A stretch of DNA of 20,186 nt from an uncultured Oscillospiraceae bacterium (GCA_934631005.1 CAKTXA010000037.1:1-20186), one strand, 5' to 3'. Positions 6,481 through 13,648 are shown, counted from the first letter of the stretch. The notes: generated by a model not told the origin, from the sequence alone. Made by a program: numbers and translations.

Positions 6481-6509
6481 AATCTACCACATTTCGGCAG
6501 CTTTTGCAA
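6481..6509 (-). promoter_or_regulatory. Candidate promoter of the DUF4177-like gene
   Basis: On the minus strand TTGCAA (6509-6504), 17 bp, TAGATT (6486-6481). The leader also carries a small hairpin CGAAGGC/GCCTTCG (6456-6471). Confidence 0.5.
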
Positions 6510-6534
6510 CATTTTATGGGATAGATCGGCTGCC

Positions 6535-6800
6535 GAATCCCCGACGCACCGCGTCGCGGCAGGCACCCCATACCTTCCCCTCGGGGCCGATTCCCCCTAT
6601 CAGGGGGAAATGTCCCGAAGGGACAAAGAGGGTAGGGACAGGTGCCCCCGAAGGGGGCGGATGAGGACAGGGGAGCACCGACGGATAGCTTCGCATGCTC
6701 AGCAAAACGTGACTGCTCCCCGGCCCTCATCAGTCTGCTCCGCTAGCGCTCCGCAGACAGCTTCCCCCAGGGGAAGCCAAGGGGTCTCCAGCAAATCGGC
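6535..6800. repeat. Intergenic mosaic of short palindromes, no gene
   Basis: This gene-free stretch is a chain of hairpins: TTCCCCCT/AGGGGGAA (6591-6609), TGTCCC-GAA-GGGACA (6611-6625), GCCCCC-GAA-GGGGGC (6644-6658), GGGGAGCA/TGCTCCCC (6670-6721) within an outer GATGAGG/CCTCATC stem (6660-6731), GTCTGC/GCAGAC (6733-6758) and GCTTCCCC/GGGGAAGC (6760-6777). Open frames across it are compositionally trivial. From memory, similar GC-rich hairpin strings occur between genes in many Oscillospiraceae genomes; I cannot verify copy number here. Confidence 0.7.
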
Positions 6801-6825
6801 ACTGCCGCAAAAGAACGGCGGCGCG

Positions 6826-6900
6826 TACCAGCGGGAGGGGCAAGTTCCGCCCTACGTTACGACGAAAAAGCACGGTGCTCCCTGCATGGGAACACCGTGT
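6826..6900. repeat. Repeat-plus-terminator unit, copy 1
   Basis: The segment from the GTACC at 6829 through the hairpin ending near 6899 is closely similar to 19783-19865. Both contain GGGAGGGGCAAG, a CCCTAC-TTACGACGAAAAA block and a CACGGTG..CACCGTG hairpin, and in both cases a minus-strand gene ends just beyond. In this copy the right arm of the first palindrome has decayed (TTCCGCCC in place of CCCCTCCC). Confidence 0.75.
6863..6899 (-). terminator. Terminator of the sugar operon (after the LacI regulator)
   Basis: On the minus strand a stem CACGGTG(T)TCCC / GGGA(G)CACCGTG (6871-6899, one mismatch) is followed by CTTTTTC. It lies 15 bases after the regulator stop and is part of the dispersed repeat unit. 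Confidence 0.8.
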
Positions 6901-6914
6901 CATTTTCTGATTTT

Positions 6915-7928
6915 CTACACCGTCGGCAGGTCCTGGAGGGACGTGGGGTAGAGGACGGCGGGGGGGAGGGAGAGCTGTGCGTCTACGTCGTCGTAGTTGC
7001 GGATCAGCTGCTGCACGGCGATCTTGATGCTCTTGTACGCCTGCTGATACGGGTCGTCGTAGATCGCGGCAAACGCCGCGCCGGTGCGCAGCAGCAGGGC
7101 CGCGCCCTCGTCCGCGCCGAAGCAGAGCAGCTGCGCGCGCACATCCTCCCGCCGCAGCAGCGCAAGCTCCGCCTCCGTCACGCGGTGGTTCAGATAGACC
7201 AGCAGCTGCGGATCCTGCAGCCGCGCAGGCTCCCGCAAAAGCGCCGGCACGTCCACGGCTGTGACCGCGATATTCGGGTGCCCGCCCATAGCGGCGGTAA
7301 ACGCCGCTTCGGCCGCGGCAAAAAAGCGGTCCGACCGGTCCGTCACAAGCAGGCACGGCCGCGCCGCGCGGCCTGCGCAGGCGGCCAGACAGTCCGCCGC
7401 CAGCTCCGCGCACCGCGCGGGCGGGACGCAGATCGACGTGCCGCCGTCCGCGCCCTCCGCGCCCGCGGCGTTCACCAGCAGCGAGAGGATGCCGTGCCGC
7501 TGCAGGCGCTTTCGGAACATCGCCGTCTGCGGCAGCGCCGCGTCCATGACGCACGCGTCAAACTCGGAGATGTTCAGATGTGCCAGCATGCCCGAGAATT
7601 CCTCGCTCTGCATGACGTCGGCATAGACATACTCGCAGCGGATGCCAAAATCCAGCACCTCATCCAGCGCGTCCGCAAAGCCCTGATTGAGCGCCTGATA
7701 AAACTGCGTCGGCTGGCGGCTGGTCACGATCAAAAGGGAAAACAGCCGGTCCTTTTTCAGCTGCTTCGCGCCGAGATTCGGCCGGTAGCGAAGCTCCTCC
7801 GCCGTTTGCAGGATGCGCGCCTTCATCTCGGAATTGATCCTTCCGCGATTGTTCAGCGCGCGGTCGACCGTCCCCACAGACGTCCCGACCGCGTCCGCGA
7901 TGGTTTTCATTGTGACTTTCTGCTGCAT
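6915..7928 (-). CDS. LacI-family transcriptional regulator of the sugar operon
   Basis: A 337-residue repressor-type protein. Residues 5-50 hold the LacI HTH and hinge region (TMKTIADAVGTSVGTVDRAL followed by NNRGRI, then LRYRPN). The rest is a periplasmic-binding-protein-like effector domain, with substrate-pocket style segments such as SRQPTQFYQALNQGFADAL and a late YDDPYQQAYKSIKIAVQQLI. The second of two adjacent ATGs (7928) is better spaced from GGGGAG than the first (7931). It is the last gene of the operon, 31 bases after the propeller gene. Two LacI-type operators at 12722-12739 and 12765-12782 make it the likely autoregulator, with the imported sugar or a derivative as inducer (inference). 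Confidence 0.9.
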   Translation of the reverse strand: MQQKVTMKTIADAVGTSVGTVDRALNNRGRINSEMKARILQTAEELRYRPNLGAKQLKKDRLFSLLIVTSRQPTQFYQALNQGFADALDEVLDFGIRCEYVYADVMQSEEFSGMLAHLNISEFDACVMDAALPQTAMFRKRLQRHGILSLLVNAAGAEGADGGTSICVPPARCAELAADCLAACAGRAARPCLLVTDRSDRFFAAAEAAFTAAMGGHPNIAVTAVDVPALLREPARLQDPQLLVYLNHRVTEAELALLRREDVRAQLLCFGADEGAALLLRTGAAFAAIYDDPYQQAYKSIKIAVQQLIRNYDDVDAQLSLPPAVLYPTSLQDLPTV

Positions 7929-7959
7929 CATATCTCCCCGAACCGTGTAGTTTCCTGTC

Positions 7960-9063
7960 TCATTCCCAGCAGATCCGGTTTCTCCTGACGTCTGTCCCGT
8001 TGTGGCAGGACAGGATCGAAAACGCCCGGTCGATCACAAACGGACTGCCTGCGGCCCCTTCGGACGCCGCCGTAAAATAGTGCGTGCGGAAATTCGGATG
8101 CAGCCCGCCCAGATCCAGCGGCGGCCCCCAGTGGAGCAGATCGTCCGACAGGCGCAGCTGCAGGTGCTCGTCCCCAAAGCACGACCACAGATCCTGTCCC
8201 GCCGTAAAGCAGGTGCCCGTCATCAGATATTTTTGAAGCTCTCTGGAATACAGCACGCGCGGATGCCAGGTGTTGGGCACGATGGCCGTTTCCCGCCCGA
8301 GATTGCCCGCTTCGCAGAACGCGCCGCCGCTGTATTTTACAAAATCGCCCATCACGCCGTCCGTCCGCTTTCGGCTGCGCGCGCAGTACACGTGGCACGA
8401 CAGCGCGTTGCCGGTAACTGTATCCATTATAACTTGATTATAGAAAATGTAAAGAAAATCCTCGTCATCCGTCGTAAAAAGAGAAAAATCGCCGGCGCCC
8501 AGTGTGATTTTTCCGGCCGGCTGGCCGCCGATGCGAAGCCCGTCCGGCCGGTAAGTCTCGCAGTAGCACACGCCCTCAGACGCGATCACCCAGCGCAGAA
8601 AGCGCCACGTGCGGCCGCAGTCGTCCGAGTACATCAGGCCGATGTGCCGGAAATCCGGCTCGCCGTCGCCCGGGCCGGAGATGATATACCCCGTCCCGCC
8701 CGCGTTCCAGCCGGTCTCATTGTGGAAAAAGCAGAAAAAGCGGTTCGTGTTCGGGCAGATATACAGCCCGAACGGCCAGATGGACCCGCGCGGCAGCACG
8801 CCCTCGGGGTAGCGCACGTTAGAGAACGCCCTGCCCGCCGCGCCGACGCAGAAGTCCGTTTCGATCGGATACACCTCCGCCAGATCGTCCAGGCTCGTGC
8901 CGCAGAACATCCCGATATGTCCCAGATGCGAGTGGCCGCTCATGGCCCAGAGCCTTCCCTCGCGGTCGCGGCAGAGGGGGATGGTGCCGTCCTGATAAAT
9001 GTCGTTTGCGTTGACAAAAACGGTCGGCTCCGTGTCCTGCACGTGCCAGCGCAGCTCATTCAT
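7960..9063 (-). CDS. Cytosolic beta-propeller protein of sialidase/glycosidase type, substrate unknown
   Basis: A 367-residue protein without signal peptide or membrane segment, so probably cytosolic. One clear Asp-box, SDDCGRTW (146-153, pattern SxDxGxTW), and repeated strand-rich segments ending in short aromatic motifs (GRLWAMSGHSHLG, NRFFCFFHNETGW, LYIFYNQVI, QKYLMTGTCFTAGQDLW, LHWGPPLDLGG) indicate a five- or six-bladed propeller as in sialidases and GH32/43/130-like enzymes. I cannot place it in a defined glycoside hydrolase family, and the catalytic residues are not certain. It overlaps the permease stop by 8 bases (ATGAATGA), so it is coupled to the importer: an enzyme acting on the imported sugar is the natural inference. 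It may instead be a non-catalytic propeller. Confidence 0.7.
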   Translation of the reverse strand: MNELRWHVQDTEPTVFVNANDIYQDGTIPLCRDREGRLWAMSGHSHLGHIGMFCGTSLDDLAEVYPIETDFCVGAAGRAFSNVRYPEGVLPRGSIWPFGLYICPNTNRFFCFFHNETGWNAGGTGYIISGPGDGEPDFRHIGLMYSDDCGRTWRFLRWVIASEGVCYCETYRPDGLRIGGQPAGKITLGAGDFSLFTTDDEDFLYIFYNQVIMDTVTGNALSCHVYCARSRKRTDGVMGDFVKYSGGAFCEAGNLGRETAIVPNTWHPRVLYSRELQKYLMTGTCFTAGQDLWSCFGDEHLQLRLSDDLLHWGPPLDLGGLHPNFRTHYFTAASEGAAGSPFVIDRAFSILSCHNGTDVRRNRICWE

Positions 9064-10042
9064 ACCGGCCCTCTCCCTTCAGCACGTCGATGAGCACGGC
9101 GATGAGCAGGATCGCGCCCTTGGCGATCATCTGGTAGAACGTCGACACGCCGACGATCGTCAGGCCGTTCGTGATGGTGGCGATGGTCAAAACGCCGATC
9201 AGCGTGCCAGTGATGGAGCCCGCGCCGCCGGAGAGCTTTGCGCCGCCGAGCACGATGGCCGAGATGGAGTCCATCGTCAGCGTCGCGTTGGCCGACGGGA
9301 TGCCGGAGCCGGTCAGCGCGGCATACAGCACGCCGGCCACGCCCGCGCACGTAGAGCACGTCACGAAGATGCCGAAGCGCACCAGACTCACATTGATGCC
9401 GGACACGTAGCTGGCGTTGGCGTTGCCGCCCACCGAATAGACCGCCCGGCCGAATTTCGTATATTTGAGGATCACAAAGAACAGCGCGAAAAACGCGAAC
9501 ATGATCAGCACGATCACCGGGATCTTGCCGCCGAACACATAGCCCTGCCCCAGCGTTTTGAACTGCTCGTTATAGATCGCGATACCGATCGCGTTATTCT
9601 CCAGACTCGCGATGCCCTGAAAGATCGAGGACGTGCCGAGCGTGGTGATGAGCGGGTTGATCTTGAGCTTTGTGATAAGAAAGCCGTTGACGCAGCCGCC
9701 GAGGAAGCCGACTGCCACGCCCGCCAGCACGCCGAGCAGCCAGTTATCCGTGATGCCCACGACGCGCGCGGCGTAAACGGACGCCAGCGCCGACAGCGTG
9801 GCCGCCGACAGATCGAGGCAGCCGGACACGACCACCAGCATATACCCGCACGCGGCCACGCCGCTGACCGAGCAGTACTGGATGAGGTTCATAATGTTGT
9901 TAAAGCGCAGAAAATAGCGCGACAGGCTCGAAAACGTAATGATCAGGATCAGCCAGCAGAATGAGACGATGAAGATCGTGGGGACCTTCTTCGTCAGCAC
10001 ATTCCGGAAGGAAAGGGTGTTTGCTCTCTTAATTCTCCGCAT
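9056..10042 (-). CDS. RbsC-type sugar ABC transporter permease
   Basis: A 328-residue polytopic membrane protein of the ribose/galactose-type permease family. Family landmarks include the early FLRFNNIMNLIQYCSVSGVAA segment, GYMLVVVSGCLDLS (the GGIDLS-like motif), GFLGGCVNGFLITKLKINPLITTLGT, and the cytosolic GRAVYSVGGNANASYVSGI loop that meets the ATPase. About eight to ten hydrophobic segments are visible. ATG 10042 with AAGGAG ten bases upstream is chosen; an in-frame TTG at 10069 lacks a site. It overlaps the ATPase end by 14 bases and its own end overlaps the propeller gene, indicating tight co-translation. Confidence 0.92.
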   Translation of the reverse strand: MRRIKRANTLSFRNVLTKKVPTIFIVSFCWLILIITFSSLSRYFLRFNNIMNLIQYCSVSGVAACGYMLVVVSGCLDLSAATLSALASVYAARVVGITDNWLLGVLAGVAVGFLGGCVNGFLITKLKINPLITTLGTSSIFQGIASLENNAIGIAIYNEQFKTLGQGYVFGGKIPVIVLIMFAFFALFFVILKYTKFGRAVYSVGGNANASYVSGINVSLVRFGIFVTCSTCAGVAGVLYAALTGSGIPSANATLTMDSISAIVLGGAKLSGGAGSITGTLIGVLTIATITNGLTIVGVSTFYQMIAKGAILLIAVLIDVLKGEGRYE

Positions 10043-11543
10043 ATTCTTCGTTCTCCTTATAGCGATCAATGGATGCCATCATCAGCTTGACCTGCGTGGC
10101 GTCTTTGCCGTTGAATTCCGCGGTCAGGCGGCCCTCAAAAACCGTGTAGATGCGGTCGGCCATATTCAGCATCTCCAGCATATCCGACGAGATCATCAAA
10201 ACCGCCATGCCCTCGCGGCACTGCTGCTGGATGATGTCGAAGATCTCCTGCTTCGCGCCGACGTCCACGCCGCGGGTCGGCTCGTTGAGCAGCAGCAGCT
10301 TCGGCGCGATCTGCAGCCACTTGCCGATGACGACCTTCTGCTGGTTGCCGCCCGAAAGCGAGCCCACCAGCGCATTGGCCGACGGCGTTTTCACGCCCAG
10401 CCGCCCGATCCACCGCTCGCCCACGGCCTTTTCCTTCGCATAGCTGATAAACGGCCCGCGCGACAGCCTGCCGTAGTCCGCCAGCACAAGGTTGCGCTCC
10501 ACGCTGTGGCCGAGGATGAGGCCGTTAAACTTCCGCTCCGCCGTGACGTGCCCGATCTTGTGGCGGATGGCGTCGCGCGGCGCGGCGATCTGCACCTCTT
10601 CGCCGTTGAATACCACGCTGCCCTTCGTTTTCGGCATCATGCCGAACAGGGCGTTCAAGATCTCGTCCTGCCCCGCGCCGGCCATGCCGTACAGCCCTAC
10701 GATCTCCCCGGCGTGGACGTTGAAGGAGATGTTTTGGATCTTCTCGTTGGAAAGCCCCGAAACGCGCAGCACCTCCGCCCCGGGCGCGATCGTGTCCTTG
10801 TTATACAGCTGCTTCAGCTGGCGGCCGACCATGGCCGAGATCACGTCCAGCGGCACATAGTCCGGCCCCTGGAACTCCGCGACCGTCCGCCCGTCGCGGA
10901 TGACGACCACGCGGTCGCTGATCTCAAACACCTCCTCCAGCCGGTGCGAGACGAAGATGAAGGAGATATTGTCCGCCGCCACGTCGCGCACGATCCGCAT
11001 CAGCAGCTTCACATCGTCCAGCCCGAGCGACGACGTCGGCTCATCCATCACGATGATCCGCGCATGCACGGAGATGGCCTTGATCAGCTCCACCAGCTGC
11101 TTCGATTCCAGCGGCAGCGTGGACATCCTGGCCTTCGGGTCGATCTGAATATCGTATTTTCCCAGCAGCGCCGCGGCGTCTGCAAAGAGCTTTTTCCAGT
11201 TCACAAAGCCGTTTTTCATCGGCAGGCGGCCAAGGAAAATATTCTCCGCCACCGTCAGCTCGTTCAGATAGCTCAGCTCCTGATGGATCACGCTGATCCC
11301 GGCGCGGATGGCGCTGCGCGGCGTCAGAAAGTTCTGGATCTGGTTGTCGAATACGATCGTCCCCGCGTCGGCTGTGTAGATGCCGGAGAGTATTTTCAAA
11401 AGCGTGGATTTGCCCGCGCCGTTCTCGCCGCACAGGCCGAGGATCTCACCCCGGTACAGCTTGAGCGTGATGTCGTCCAGCGCCTTGACGCCGGGAAACG
11501 ACTTGTCGATGTGCTGCATGCTGAGTATGATTTCTTTTTCCAT
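10029..11543 (-). CDS. RbsA/MglA-type sugar ABC transporter ATPase (two ABC domains)
   Basis: A 504-residue cytosolic ATPase with two fused nucleotide-binding domains, powering sugar uptake through the adjacent permease. Domain 1 has Walker A GENGAGKST (39-47), Walker B IIVMDEPT (163-170) and switch His200, but its signature region is LPLESKQ rather than LSGGQ. Domain 2 has a degenerate Walker A (GMAGAGQDE, 286-294), a proper signature LSGGNQQ (396-402) and LLLLNEPTRGVDVG (416-429). This asymmetry, with one functional composite site, is normal for the RbsA class. ATG 11543 has GGAGG six bases upstream. The protein family covers ribose, galactose, xylose and other monosaccharides, so the substrate is not defined by it. 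Confidence 0.93.
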   Translation of the reverse strand: MEKEIILSMQHIDKSFPGVKALDDITLKLYRGEILGLCGENGAGKSTLLKILSGIYTADAGTIVFDNQIQNFLTPRSAIRAGISVIHQELSYLNELTVAENIFLGRLPMKNGFVNWKKLFADAAALLGKYDIQIDPKARMSTLPLESKQLVELIKAISVHARIIVMDEPTSSLGLDDVKLLMRIVRDVAADNISFIFVSHRLEEVFEISDRVVVIRDGRTVAEFQGPDYVPLDVISAMVGRQLKQLYNKDTIAPGAEVLRVSGLSNEKIQNISFNVHAGEIVGLYGMAGAGQDEILNALFGMMPKTKGSVVFNGEEVQIAAPRDAIRHKIGHVTAERKFNGLILGHSVERNLVLADYGRLSRGPFISYAKEKAVGERWIGRLGVKTPSANALVGSLSGGNQQKVVIGKWLQIAPKLLLLNEPTRGVDVGAKQEIFDIIQQQCREGMAVLMISSDMLEMLNMADRIYTVFEGRLTAEFNGKDATQVKLMMASIDRYKENEEYAEN

Positions 11544-11565
11544 GCGTGTCCTCCCAAATATCGGC

Positions 11566-11594
11566 CGGAGAAGTGCTGCGGGAGCACTTCTCCG
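11566..11594 (-). promoter_or_regulatory. Intercistronic hairpin between binding-protein and ATPase genes
   Basis: Perfect 12-bp stem CGGAGAAGTGCT (11566-11577) / AGCACTTCTCCG (11583-11594) with a 5-nt loop and no T run. It sits in the 112-base gap after the binding-protein gene. By analogy with malE-type operons it could protect the upstream mRNA 3' end and raise binding protein relative to transporter. Confidence 0.7.
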
Positions 11595-11655
11595 ACCAAC
11601 ATGTTTGTGGTATCCTCGCGCGCTCGCGCGGGGACGCCCTATCCGCTTTTCCCGG

Positions 11656-12690
11656 TCACTTTACCTCGTAGTACTCAGCAACGTTGCTCGCGTCGACCCA
11701 CGTCTGCGCCGAGGGGATCGTGGTGCCGGTCAGATCCTGTCCGGCCTCAAAGCCCTCCACGAACTGGATGAACGCATCGCCGTAGCCAAGGCCCATCGGA
11801 TCGGACTGGCCGATCCAGATCTCCGGATGGTTCGTGAGCAGGCCCGGGGTGGCCTCGTCGGCCACGTGCACGCCGGTGATGATCAGCTGATCCTCACGCC
11901 CGGCGGCGCAGGCCGCGTTCCACGCGCCGATGGTCTGGTTGGCATCCGTCACGCCGTACACCAGAATTTTCTCCGCGTCGGGGTAGGCCGCCAGCGTCGT
12001 GGCAAAGGCCTCCTGCGCCTTGAGCACGTCGCTGTAGTCCAGCCGGACGACCTCGTCCGAGATGTCATGGCCGCAGCTCTCGCTGTAGCCGTCGAGGAAG
12101 CCGCTCGTGCGCTCGGTGTTGACCGTGCCGTAGGACGTCGCCTCGATCAGCACGCACAGGTCATATTCGCCGCCCCAGCGCTCCTGCACCTTTTCATACG
12201 CCTTTTTGCCGACGTTCACGGAGCCGTCGTAGTTGCCGCCGCTGATCGTCGTGTAGCCCTCGAGCTCCAGACCCATGAAAATGACCTTGGTCTTGCTGTT
12301 TTCCGCGAGCTTGCGGATGCTCTCCTGCGTGCCCTCATCCAGGCAGTACACCAGCAGATAGTCCTGCTCGGTGTTGATGTAGCTCTGCACGTCGGCCAGC
12401 GTCTGCGTGCTGTCGCCGTTGTTGAGCGTCATCGTGTAGGTGTAGCCCTTTTCCTTGCACCAGTTTTCGATCGTGTCGGAGATCATCATCTGGAAGATGC
12501 CGGACGTCGTGTTGGAAAAGGCGATCTTCAGCGGCTCGTCCTGCGCAGGGGCCTCGGCCTGTGTTTCCGGCGCATCGGTCTGCGCAGGCGCTTCCGCCGG
12601 CGCCTCGGCCGCGGGCTTCGACGCGGTGCAGCCCGCAAACACGCCTGCCAGCAGGCAGATACAAAGCAGCAGTGCAAATAACTTTTTCAT
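11656..12690 (-). CDS. Sugar-binding lipoprotein of the ABC importer
   Basis: A 344-residue extracytoplasmic lipoprotein. The signal peptide (MKKLFALLLCICLLAGVFAGC) ends with lipidated Cys21; an Ala/Pro/Glu-rich linker (about 24-52) tethers the domain to the membrane. The rest is a periplasmic-binding-protein type 1 domain of RbsB class: LKIAFSNTTSGIFQMM, repeated alpha/beta units, SGFLDGY, KILVYGVTDANQTIGAWNA and LIITGVHVADEATPGLL. It delivers sugar to the permease. Ligand identity is unknown; the N-terminal NTTSGIFQMM is unlike typical ribose binders. It is the first gene of the operon, GGAGG six bases before ATG 12690, and downstream of two LacI-type operators. Confidence 0.92.
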   Translation of the reverse strand: MKKLFALLLCICLLAGVFAGCTASKPAAEAPAEAPAQTDAPETQAEAPAQDEPLKIAFSNTTSGIFQMMISDTIENWCKEKGYTYTMTLNNGDSTQTLADVQSYINTEQDYLLVYCLDEGTQESIRKLAENSKTKVIFMGLELEGYTTISGGNYDGSVNVGKKAYEKVQERWGGEYDLCVLIEATSYGTVNTERTSGFLDGYSESCGHDISDEVVRLDYSDVLKAQEAFATTLAAYPDAEKILVYGVTDANQTIGAWNAACAAGREDQLIITGVHVADEATPGLLTNHPEIWIGQSDPMGLGYGDAFIQFVEGFEAGQDLTGTTIPSAQTWVDASNVAEYYEVK

Positions 12691-12721
12691 TTTCTTCCTC
12701 CATCAATTCTGAAATTTCATT

Positions 12722-12739
12722 TGCGTGTTCGTTCACGCA
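12722..12739. promoter_or_regulatory. LacI-type operator O1
   Basis: TGCGTGTTCGTTCACGCA: 6-bp inverted arms around a central CG, the symmetry typical of LacI-family sites. It lies in the transcribed leader, 32 bases before the binding-protein ATG and 43 bp (about four helical turns) centre to centre from the second site. Confidence 0.75.
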
Positions 12740-12764
12740 CACGTCCGAAAAAGAAGCAGACGTT

Positions 12765-12782
12765 TGCGTAAACGTACACGCA
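12765..12782. promoter_or_regulatory. LacI-type operator O2
   Basis: TGCGTAAACGTACACGCA: TGCGT/ACGCA arms around ACGT, matching O1 at both arms and the central CG. It begins within about six bases of the predicted transcription start, so bound repressor should block initiation or promoter escape. ACGTC/GACGT arms (12741-12745, 12759-12763) also lie between the two operators. Confidence 0.75.
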
Positions 12783-12794
12783 TCTGCTGCTGTT

Positions 12795-12823
12795 AGATTA
12801 GCATCCCCATACAGCCTTGTCAA
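12795..12823 (-). promoter_or_regulatory. Promoter of the sugar operon
   Basis: On the minus strand TTGACA (12823-12818), 17 bp, TGC-TAATCT (-10 at 12800-12795 with an extended TG element). The strong -35 and TGn motif compensate for a weak hexamer. Transcription would begin near 12788, just before O2. Confidence 0.75.
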
Positions 12824-12889
12824 TCCGGCAAAAAAAGATTGGAACATCTCACAAATTGTGAAACGCCCCTTTAGACAGTTTGCCGGATT
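12822..12889. promoter_or_regulatory. Nested palindrome upstream of the sugar-operon promoter
   Basis: Perfect 11-bp arms AATCCGGCAAA (12822-12832) and TTTGCCGGATT (12879-12889) are centred on a second palindrome, TCACAA-A-TTGTGA (12849-12861), about 67 bp upstream of the predicted start. The left arm overlaps the -35 box. This position suits an activator or a second regulator; which protein binds is unknown. Confidence 0.5.
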
Positions 12890-12915
12890 CCCGGCCCGTT
12901 TTGGCAACAAAACCA

Positions 12916-12956
12916 CGCAAAAACCCGCCGCGGCCTGCCATGCGGCCGCGGCGGGT
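12916..12956 (-). terminator. Intrinsic terminator of the mutarotase-fold gene
   Basis: Perfect 13-bp GC-rich stem (12923-12935 with 12944-12956), 8-nt loop, followed on the minus strand by TTTTTG. It separates this gene from the sugar operon downstream. Confidence 0.9.
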
Positions 12957-12963
12957 CAGAGTC

Positions 12964-13611
12964 TTAGTTGTGGAAGGCAAGGCGCACGATGTGCGCGTGG
13001 CGCTCGTCCAGCATCCAGTCGATGTCGTCCGTCACCCAGTTCATCAGCTCCAGCATCCGCGTCTCCCACGCGATGCTGGCCTGACGCTCTGCTTCCGTCG
13101 GCTCGTGCTCCATCGTCACGTCGATCTCGTCATAGCCGAAGATGTAGCCGCCCGCGTACCAGATCGAAAAATTGCTGTCCGGCCCCGGTGAAGTCTTTCC
13201 CTGCCGCGCTGCGGCCAGCCCGTCGTGCGCGCGCTTGTAGTCCTCTTCCTTGCCGGGGCGGAGCTTCGTGATGAACACCCGGTGGCGGATCAGCTCCTTG
13301 CTTTCCCGCACCACGCCGAAGTCCTCATACATCAGCCGCATCGGGGCAAACGGCGTCGAGATCCACTCATAGCAGCTGCCATACGCCTGCTCCCACCGCG
13401 CAACAGCCGCCCGGTCACCGTCGGTATAGACCGGCGCGCTGGATGTCTCAAAATAGCCGAACACCAGCTCCTGTACGCCCCACATGCTGAAATTCCCGGC
13501 CCCATGCGCATCCAGAAACGCGCACAGCTCCGCCCAGACCTTCCCAAGATTCTCCCGGAACACTCCCATCTTCCCATCCAAAACCCGCAGCGCAAACGCA
13601 TGTCTCTCCAT
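12964..13611 (-). CDS. Tandem L-rhamnose-mutarotase-fold protein
   Basis: A 215-residue cytosolic protein made of two copies of the RhaM-type fold. Copy 1 (about 1-105) reads RHAFALRVLDGKMGVFRENLGKVWAEL..HGAGNFSMWGVQELVFGYFE; copy 2 (about 108-215) reads in part RHRVFITKLRPGKEEDYKRA and later NFSIWYAGGYIFGYDE. RhaM interconverts anomers of L-rhamnose with a conserved His near residue 22. By alignment the equivalent is Leu22 in copy 1 but His129 in copy 2, so at most one half keeps that residue. RhaM itself is about 104 residues, so the fusion is unusual. ATG 13611 has GGGAGAGGG upstream; a longer frame to 13680 crosses the promoter. Proximity to the sugar operon suggests a sugar-anomer role, but it has its own promoter and terminator. 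Confidence 0.75.
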   Translation of the reverse strand: MERHAFALRVLDGKMGVFRENLGKVWAELCAFLDAHGAGNFSMWGVQELVFGYFETSSAPVYTDGDRAAVARWEQAYGSCYEWISTPFAPMRLMYEDFGVVRESKELIRHRVFITKLRPGKEEDYKRAHDGLAAARQGKTSPGPDSNFSIWYAGGYIFGYDEIDVTMEHEPTEAERQASIAWETRMLELMNWVTDDIDWMLDERHAHIVRLAFHN

Positions 13612-13648
13612 TTGATCGTCCCTCTCCCCGTCGTGTGATCTTACGTCT

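Noticed and set aside
10029..11543. Degenerate Walker A in the second ABC domain as a sign of decay
   Set aside because: RbsA/MglA-class ATPases normally carry one degenerate nucleotide site, so this is a family trait.
9939..11771. 610-codon plus-strand frame opposite the ABC ATPase
   Set aside because: Antisense of Walker and signature motifs of a clear ABC protein; no start site or family features of its own.
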